Assembly (NCBI GenBank): GCA_036001225.1
Contig: DASYUM010000104.1
Coordinates: 1 to 9,288, forward strand
DNA length: 9,288 bases
Source of the DNA: DASYUM01 sp036001225
GTDB lineage: Bacteria; Methylomirabilota; Methylomirabilia; Rokubacteriales; DASRDR01
Direction: 5' to 3'
The translations under genes were made by a program, and so were the position numbers. Shown piece by piece: positions 5,535-9,288 of the stretch; within the stretch, counting starts at the first letter, position 1, and the number at the start of each line of letters is the position of its first letter. The notes beneath the pieces are model-generated. The model had not been told where the DNA came from, searched no databases, and saw only the letters and a list, made by a program, of their open reading frames with translations.

Positions 5535-6518
5535 CTACGCGCGAGGCTCGGCGACCAGACCGGCGTCGGTGGGCGGCGTCGGCCGGGGCAGCGGCTGGAC
5601 GGGATAGCCGAGGTCGCGCCAGGCGTAGAAGCCGCCGGCCAGCGGGCGGACGCGGTGCACGCCGCGCCGCCGGAGGATCAGCGCCACCCGGGCGCTGGAC
5701 GCCTCGTTGGGTCAGGTGCAGTAGAGGACGATCTCCCGGTCGCGCGGGATCTCGCGGTGGCGGGCCTCCAGCTCTTCGGTCGTCAGGTGGAGGGCGCCGG
5801 GGATCACGCTGGGCTCCGCCTCGAAGTCGAGCGAGTGACGGAGGTCCACCACCACGATCGGCTCACCACCGTCGAGCCTGGCCTTCAGCTCCTCGGGGCT
5901 GATGCGGGCGATCCGCAGCCGGCGCAGAAAGCGCTGTCGCGCGACCCACTTCCAGGCGACGTAGGCGGCCAGGGCGGCCGCCGCCAGCACCAGCGCCCCG
6001 CCGCCCAGCCGAGCGACGACGGCGGCCACTTCCTCGAGCTGATCGCTGAAGACGAACCCGAGCCCGATGAACAGACCCGCCCACAGCGCGCCGCCGAGCC
6101 CGGTGAACCAGAGGAAGCGCGGGAGCCCCATCCCGATGATGCCGGCCAGCGGCGGGGCGGCCGTGCTGAACCCGGGCACGAACTTGGCGACGAGGAGCGA
6201 GCGGGCGCCGTGCCGGGCGAAGGTGTCCTCGGTCCGGCGGACGCAGGAGTCGGGCTCGAGCGCGATGCGGCAGAGCAGGCTGAGGACGCGGGCGCCGCGG
6301 AAGCGGCCGACCAGGTACCAGGCCGTGTCGCTGGCCAGCGATGCCAGCGTCGCGAGGGCCAAGATGAATCCGAAGGTCAGCTGGCCCGTGCCGGCCAGCG
6401 CTCCGGCGGCGAGCAGGACCGGGACGGCCGGGATGGGCAGGCCGAGCTGCTCGGCCAGGACCCAGCCGAACACGACGGCGTAGCCGTGCCGGATCAGGAA
6501 TTCGATCGATTCGCTCAT
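5535..6518 (-). CDS. DedA/VTT-rhodanese fusion protein, candidate selenoprotein (in-frame UGA at codon 269)
   Basis: The full-length frame gives 327 aa if the TGA at 5712-5714 is read through. Residues about 10-160 are a DedA/VTT (SNARE-associated) membrane domain, with EQLGLPIPAVP (23-33) and KFVPGFSTAAPPLAG (112-126) as family landmarks. A further membrane helix spans about 172-192. Residues about 204-315 are a rhodanese domain with VVDLR (223-227), LYC (catalytic-type Cys267) and RPLAGGFYAWRDLGYPV near its end. Codon 269 is TGA, in the loop Cys-Thr-UGA-Pro-Asn-Glu-Ala-Ser. Relatives, as I recall them, have Cys-x-Cys-Pro-Asn there, so Sec would replace the second Cys. Downstream codons remain rhodanese-like to a TAG at 5535-5537, and a SECIS-like hairpin follows the UGA. 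A domain truncated at the TGA would lose about 58 residues and its active-site helix. A nonsense mutation or sequencing error is the alternative. The likely role is membrane-linked sulfur or selenium transfer or redox; substrate unknown. Confidence 0.8.
5673..5705 (-). promoter_or_regulatory. Candidate bacterial SECIS element after the in-frame UGA
   Basis: In the mRNA, CAGCGCC (5697-5691) pairs perfectly with GGCGCUG (5685-5679) around the loop CGGGU (5690-5686). The UGA ends at 5712, so 14 nt precede the stem and 21 nt precede the loop. Published bacterial SECIS rules ask for an apical loop of 3-14 nt, about 16-37 nt after the UGA, an upper stem of 4-16 bp and a G in the first two loop positions; all are met. 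An outer GAGG (5705-5702) can pair with CCUC (5676-5673) across a small internal loop. The base after UGA is C, also seen at E. coli fdhF. GC-rich coding DNA forms hairpins by chance, so the element alone is not proof. Confidence 0.62.
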
Positions 6519-6617
6519 GCGGGTTGAGGCCTCACCCAATAGATGCGCGCAGGCCGGCGACGGGTTCACGCGCTCGCCAGGCGACGAGTCTCCCCGCCCC
6601 GGCCGGCACAGGGTATC
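6519..6617. promoter_or_regulatory. Divergent promoter region with a TGAGGCCTCA palindrome
   Basis: This 99-nt gap separates the start of the VTT-rhodanese gene (minus) from the YCII-like gene (plus), so promoters for both should lie here. A perfect 10-bp palindrome TGAGGCCTCA (6525-6534), flanked by GGG and CCC, sits 6 nt upstream of the rhodanese ATG and covers its only Shine-Dalgarno-like stretch (GUGAGG). It could be an operator or an RBS-masking hairpin. On the plus strand TATCAT (6614-6619) is -10-like; if used, the message would begin near the second ATG (6627) of the YCII gene. No -35 is convincing. Confidence 0.4.
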
Positions 6618-7163
6618 ATGGCCGCGATGATCGTCGTCCACGTCACGGCTACCAACGCCGCTGACTACTTCACCCGGCGGGAGCCCCATCGGGCCGCGCA
6701 CATCGAGCGGCTGGTCGGCCTGCGGGACCAGGGCCGGGTCATTGGAGGCGGGCCCGCGCCCGACGGCCGGACTGCCGAGTTGTTCTATCGGCTCCGGCAG
6801 CCGGGCGACCTGAAACTCCTCGTCGAGGAAGATCCCTATTTCACCGGGGGCGCCTGGACCGCCTACACGTCGCGGAGCTTCGCTCAGTTCGTCGAGCCGT
6901 GGGGCGCCGTCCCGGTCGTCCTCGACGGCTCCCGGCGGGCGACGATCGTCGAAGGCCCCGCCATCGACTCCGACCTGGCTCAGCTCGCCCTCGTGGAACT
7001 GCGGGGCGCCGGCCGGCTCCGCTTCGGCGGATCCTTCGACGGTCAGGCGACGCTGGCCGTCCTCGGCTCGGCCGACGCCGCCGAGGCCACCGGCTGGCTG
7101 GCGGCGACCGGGCTCTGGGCGCTGGCGGCGCTGACGGCTCGCCCGTGGCTCCACGTCCTCTGA
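6618..7163 (+). CDS. YCII-related protein, probably two YCII-like domains
   Basis: This encodes a 181-aa cytoplasmic protein. Residues 1-95 match the YCII family (ferredoxin-like fold): MIVVHVTATNAADYF, then PHRAAHIERL with the conserved His pair, a GRVIGGGPAPDG turn, and EEDPYFTGGAW with the conserved Asp. YCII proteins are usually about 100 aa. The extra C-terminal half (about 105-181) repeats the pattern loosely, with LRFGGSFDGQATLAVLGSADA and a terminal RPWLHVL, suggesting a degenerate second domain. YCII proteins are mostly uncharacterised; one family member in chlorocatechol-type degradation is a dehydrochlorinase. Start: ATG 6618 has AGGG 4 nt upstream, and ATG 6627 is a good alternative. 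It ends 22 nt before the URO-D-like gene, so the two are probably one operon. Confidence 0.78.
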   Translation: MAAMIVVHVTATNAADYFTRREPHRAAHIERLVGLRDQGRVIGGGPAPDGRTAELFYRLRQPGDLKLLVEEDPYFTGGAWTAYTSRSFAQFVEPWGAVPVVLDGSRRATIVEGPAIDSDLAQLALVELRGAGRLRFGGSFDGQATLAVLGSADAAEATGWLAATGLWALAALTARPWLHVL

Positions 7164-7185
7164 GGCCCGGGCCCGGGAGCGCGCC

Positions 7186-8115
7186 ATGACGCCGATCGAG
7201 CGGGTGCGGGCGGCAATCCGGGGTGAGCCCGTGGACCGGCCGCCGTTCAGCCTCTGGTATCACTTCGGGCTCCAGCACGCCCCGGCCGAGCGCACGGCCC
7301 AGGCGCACCTGGAGTTCTTCGACGCCTACCACCTCGACTGGCTCAAGGCGATGAACGATTACTCCTACCCGATGCCGGCCGGCGTGGAGACCCTCCGCGA
7401 GGCGCGCGACCTCGCCCGGTTGACGCCGTTCGACGTCACGCAGGGCCAGCCGGGCGAGCAGCTCAAGGTGGTCGCGATCCTGGCCCGCGCCCTCCGCGGC
7501 CGCGCGCTCGTGGTGGACACGGTCTTCAACGCCTGGAACACGCTCCGCCGCAACGTGGTGAAGGACGCGATGGACGGGCTGATGCGCGAGCACCCGAAGG
7601 AGCTGGAGGCCGCGCTCGGCGTCGTCAACGACAACCTCACCCGCTACGCGGCGGCCAGCCTCGAGCGCGGCGCGGCCGGCATCTTCCTCTCGGTGCCAGC
7701 CACCGCCGAGTCGGTGACGGCCGAGCAGTACGCCCGCTTCATGCGCCCCTTCGACCTCGCCCTGCTGGAGGCGATCCGGGGCCGGGCCGAGTGCCTCATC
7801 CTCCACGCCCACGGCGGACGGTTGTACTTCGACGAGGTCCTGAGCTACCCGGTCGATGCGATCTCGTGGGGCGACCGCGCCGGGGGGCCGTCACTGGCCG
7901 AGGCGCGCCGCCGGACCGCGCTCGCCCTGGTCGGCGGCATCGACCACACGACCTTCCCCGACGTCTCAGCCGCCGCCATCCGCGACCAGGTCCGCATCGC
8001 GGTCGCCGCCGCCGGGCGGGAGAAGCTTCTCCTGGCGCCGGGCTGCGCGGTGCCGACCTACAGCTTCCCCGAGCTGATCCGCGTCGCCCGCGACGCCGCC
8101 GCCAAGGCCGGCTGA
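7186..8115 (+). CDS. Uroporphyrinogen decarboxylase (URO-D) superfamily protein, not HemE
   Basis: This encodes a 309-aa protein of the URO-D/MtaA fold. The start is fixed by MTPIERVRAAIRGEPVDRPPF, the usual opening of this superfamily, and by a GGGAG Shine-Dalgarno 6 nt upstream. The HemE substrate loop (RQAGRYLPEY) is absent, replaced by LWYHFGLQHAP, so haem synthesis is unlikely. Two later positions resemble the zinc site of corrinoid methyltransferases such as MtaA/MtbA (H-x-C...C): here LHAHG supplies His207 and His209, and APGCAVP supplies Cys287. VGGIDHTTFPD (249-259) and FPELIRVARDAA at the C-terminus are typical. The function could be corrinoid- or tetrapyrrole-dependent methyl transfer or decarboxylation, with the substrate unknown. 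The YCII-like gene 22 nt upstream is the probable operon partner. Confidence 0.88.
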   Translation: MTPIERVRAAIRGEPVDRPPFSLWYHFGLQHAPAERTAQAHLEFFDAYHLDWLKAMNDYSYPMPAGVETLREARDLARLTPFDVTQGQPGEQLKVVAILARALRGRALVVDTVFNAWNTLRRNVVKDAMDGLMREHPKELEAALGVVNDNLTRYAAASLERGAAGIFLSVPATAESVTAEQYARFMRPFDLALLEAIRGRAECLILHAHGGRLYFDEVLSYPVDAISWGDRAGGPSLAEARRRTALALVGGIDHTTFPDVSAAAIRDQVRIAVAAAGREKLLLAPGCAVPTYSFPELIRVARDAAAKAG

Positions 8116-8172
8116 GAGCCCGTGAAGGAATCGCCCCTTCCGTGTGAGCAAGGAGACACGCGGAGGGGGGTC

Positions 8173-8201
8173 CGGGGGAGGAGCACGTAGCTCCCCCCCC
8201 G
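8173..8201 (+). terminator. GC-rich hairpin between URO-D-like and DMT transporter genes
   Basis: CGGGGGAGGAGC (8173-8184) pairs with GCTCCCCCCCCG (8190-8201) at 11 of 12 positions, with one A/C mismatch and the loop ACGTA. It lies 57 nt after the URO-D-like stop and 25 nt before the transporter ATG, so it probably ends the YCII/URO-D transcript. There is no T-tract. A weaker 5-bp GAAGG/CCTTC hairpin lies at 8124-8140. The rest of the 111-nt gap shows no clear promoter. Confidence 0.5.
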
Positions 8202-8226
8202 ACCCGACTGAGCCGCCGCCGCCCGC

Positions 8227-9123
8227 ATGTTCTCCGACGGGGCCGGTCCCGGGCTGGGCGTGGCCTGCGCGCTCGCCTCCGCCCTGATCTGGACCCTCAT
8301 CGGCGGCGTCGCCCGCGCCCTGGCTCCGTACTTCAACGCGCTCACCGTCAACATGCTGCGCTCGGCGCTCGGCGGCGCGCTGCTCGCGCTGGTCATGCTG
8401 ATCGGGGGCGAGGTATCGTCGCTGGCGCTCGTCTCGGGACCGGCGTGGATCGCCCTCGGCGTCTCGGTGCTGACCGCGTTCGCCGTCGGCGACACCGCGT
8501 TCTTCGAAAGCACCAAGACGATCGGGCTCGCCCGCGCCATGACCGTCTCCATGATCTACCCCCTGATCGCCAGCGCCCTCGGGGTGTGGCTGCTCGGCGA
8601 GCCCGTCACCCTCGCCGTCGCCACCGGATCGGTGGTGACCCTCGCCGGCCTCGCCGTGATCGTCAGCGAGCGGGCGCCGGGGACGCCGGGCAGCGACCGC
8701 GACCGAGCGCGGGGCCTGGGGCTGGCCCTGCTGGCGGCGGCCGCCTGGGGCGTCAGCCCGGTTCTCATGAAGCCGGCCATCCGAGACGTGGATCCGGTGA
8801 GCATCCAGGCGGTGCGGCTCCCCTTCGCCGCGCTGGTCCTCTGGCTCACGCCGTGGGCCCGGGGCGCCGGCGATCGGGTCCGCCTCCATCTCCGCCGGGC
8901 CGGGCCGCTCCTGCTCGTCCTCGGGGTGTTGACCGCGCTCAGCGGCGTCACCTGGGTAGTGGGGCTGAAGTATGCGGGGGTCACGCTGACCAGCGTGCTC
9001 TCCTCGACCTCACCCCTCTTCGCCATCCCGATCGGGCTCGTCGCGTTTGGCGAGCGGGTGACCGCGCGCGCCGTGGCCGGCATCCTGCTCAGCCTGGCCG
9101 GCATCGCGCTGCTGAGCCTCTGA
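8227..9123 (+). CDS. DMT superfamily (EamA) transporter
   Basis: This encodes a 298-aa inner-membrane transporter of the drug/metabolite transporter superfamily with two tandem EamA domains, each about five helices and ten in total. The first half runs from about residue 8 to 147, including FFESTKTIGLARAMTVSMIYPLIASALGVWLLGEPVT, the usual end of an EamA repeat. A charged linker (about 148-165: ERAPGTPGSDRDRARG) joins the halves. The second half repeats the pattern, ending LKYAGVTLTSVLSSTSPLFAIPIGLVAFGERVT. Members export or import amino acids, nucleotides or other small metabolites, and the substrate cannot be inferred. No Shine-Dalgarno precedes the ATG, but the start fits the first membrane segment. 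It appears to be a single-gene unit, bounded by hairpins at 8173-8201 and 9131-9158. Confidence 0.92.
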   Translation: MFSDGAGPGLGVACALASALIWTLIGGVARALAPYFNALTVNMLRSALGGALLALVMLIGGEVSSLALVSGPAWIALGVSVLTAFAVGDTAFFESTKTIGLARAMTVSMIYPLIASALGVWLLGEPVTLAVATGSVVTLAGLAVIVSERAPGTPGSDRDRARGLGLALLAAAAWGVSPVLMKPAIRDVDPVSIQAVRLPFAALVLWLTPWARGAGDRVRLHLRRAGPLLLVLGVLTALSGVTWVVGLKYAGVTLTSVLSSTSPLFAIPIGLVAFGERVTARAVAGILLSLAGIALLSL

Positions 9124-9130
9124 TCAATCT

Positions 9131-9158
9131 TCGGAGGGGGGTTGTCACCCCCCTCCGA
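9131..9158 (+). terminator. Perfect 11-bp terminator-like hairpin after the DMT transporter
   Basis: TCGGAGGGGGG (9131-9141) pairs perfectly with CCCCCCTCCGA (9148-9158) around the loop TTGTCA. It starts 7 nt after the TGA stop, the expected place for a terminator. No T-tract follows (TGCCTCC instead). It has the same G6-7/C6-7 design as the hairpin at 183-210. Confidence 0.72.
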
Positions 9159-9174
9159 TGCCTCCCCCCAGGAA

Positions 9175-9288
9175 AGGCGCGCTGCAGGACGACGCGGGGC
9201 TGGGGCCCCGCCGTCCGAGGCGCGCGCACCCAAATGGCGCGCCGCCGGACGTCGCGGGGCTGGGGCCCCGCCGTCCGAGGCGCGCGCA
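9175..9288. repeat. 60-bp palindromic repeat, two copies in inverted orientation
   Basis: Positions 9181-9228 and 9241-9288 match at 45 of 48 bases, and the period is exactly 60, as in the left-hand array. The sequence is the reverse complement of the left-hand unit, with the same GGGGCCCC-centred palindrome and a CCCAAA linker. The array continues to the window edge and probably beyond. Both edge arrays follow the 3' end and terminator hairpin of a gene and have the same orientation relative to that gene. Confidence 0.92.

Noticed and set aside
5712..5714. Simple pseudogene caused by a nonsense mutation
   Set aside because: It cannot be excluded, but it is less likely: there is a single TGA, exactly at a redox Cys-type position, with an intact downstream frame and a hairpin meeting SECIS rules. 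One substitution or sequencing error remains the main alternative.
3485..5902. 805-aa plus-strand frame overlapping the permease
   Set aside because: It is Arg/Ala/Gly/Pro-rich without motifs and is a frame shadow of the permease running into the convergent gene.
6519..7187. N-terminal extension of the VTT-rhodanese frame up to 7187
   Set aside because: The frame stays open but is antisense to the YCII-like gene and has no protein-like pattern. The VTT domain starts at the ATG at 6516-6518.
7186..8115. hemE (uroporphyrinogen decarboxylase of haem synthesis)
   Set aside because: The RQAGRYLPEY-type substrate loop is missing and the protein is short (309 aa), so only superfamily membership is supported.
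9175..9288. Terminal inverted repeats of a 9-kb transposon
   Set aside because: The inverted arrays enclose only housekeeping and accessory genes with no transposase or integrase. A decayed third copy lies inside, and no target duplication is visible.

Overview
The window is very GC-rich, densely packed bacterial DNA with no RNA genes, no mobile-element genes and no CRISPR array. Codons are strongly G/C-ending throughout and Shine-Dalgarno signals are weak. The general look, with G-run/C-run hairpins after genes and a dispersed 60-bp palindromic intergenic repeat, reminds me of uncultured soil or subsurface lineages such as Candidatus Rokubacteria/Methylomirabilota. That placement is an impression, not something the sequence proves.

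Layout: (1) 1-169 is a 60-bp tandem repeat, followed by a terminator hairpin at 183-210. (2) A minus-strand pair follows: a TPMT-type SAM methyltransferase (775-1404), then a conserved uncharacterised protein rich in His/Cys (215-742). (3) 1405-1687 has no gene and holds degenerate copies of the same repeat. (4) A secreted SGNH esterase/lysophospholipase (tesA-like, minus, 1688-2302) lies back-to-back with an ABC transporter pair (ybbA-like ATPase 2317-3018 and ybbP-like FtsX/MacB-type permease 3018-5531), the same divergent arrangement as in Escherichia coli. (5) Convergent to the permease is a DedA/VTT membrane protein fused to a rhodanese domain (minus, 5535-6518). (6) A plus-strand pair follows: a probable two-domain YCII-like protein (6618-7163) and a URO-D superfamily protein (7186-8115). 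(7) A DMT/EamA transporter (8227-9123) ends in a strong hairpin at 9131-9158, and two copies of the 60-bp repeat in opposite orientation (9175-9288) close the window.

The main discovery candidate is the VTT-rhodanese gene. Its frame is interrupted by one TGA (5712-5714) inside the rhodanese active-site loop, reading Cys-Thr-UGA-Pro-Asn-Glu, where I recall relatives having Cys-x-Cys-Pro-Asn. Beyond the TGA the same frame continues for 58 codons with an intact rhodanese C-terminus and ends at a TAG only 3 nt from the stop of the convergent permease gene. Starting 15 nt after the UGA there is a perfect 7-bp stem with a 5-nt loop (G at loop position 2), which fits the published bacterial SECIS geometry. 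The best reading is a selenocysteine-containing, membrane-anchored rhodanese with a Cys-x-Sec motif. A reading that stops at the TGA would miss the end of the protein.

Functional links: TesA and YbbAP probably act together at the envelope on lipid-like molecules. The YCII/URO-D pair is probably co-transcribed but its substrate is unknown. The other genes look like independent accessory metabolism and transport.
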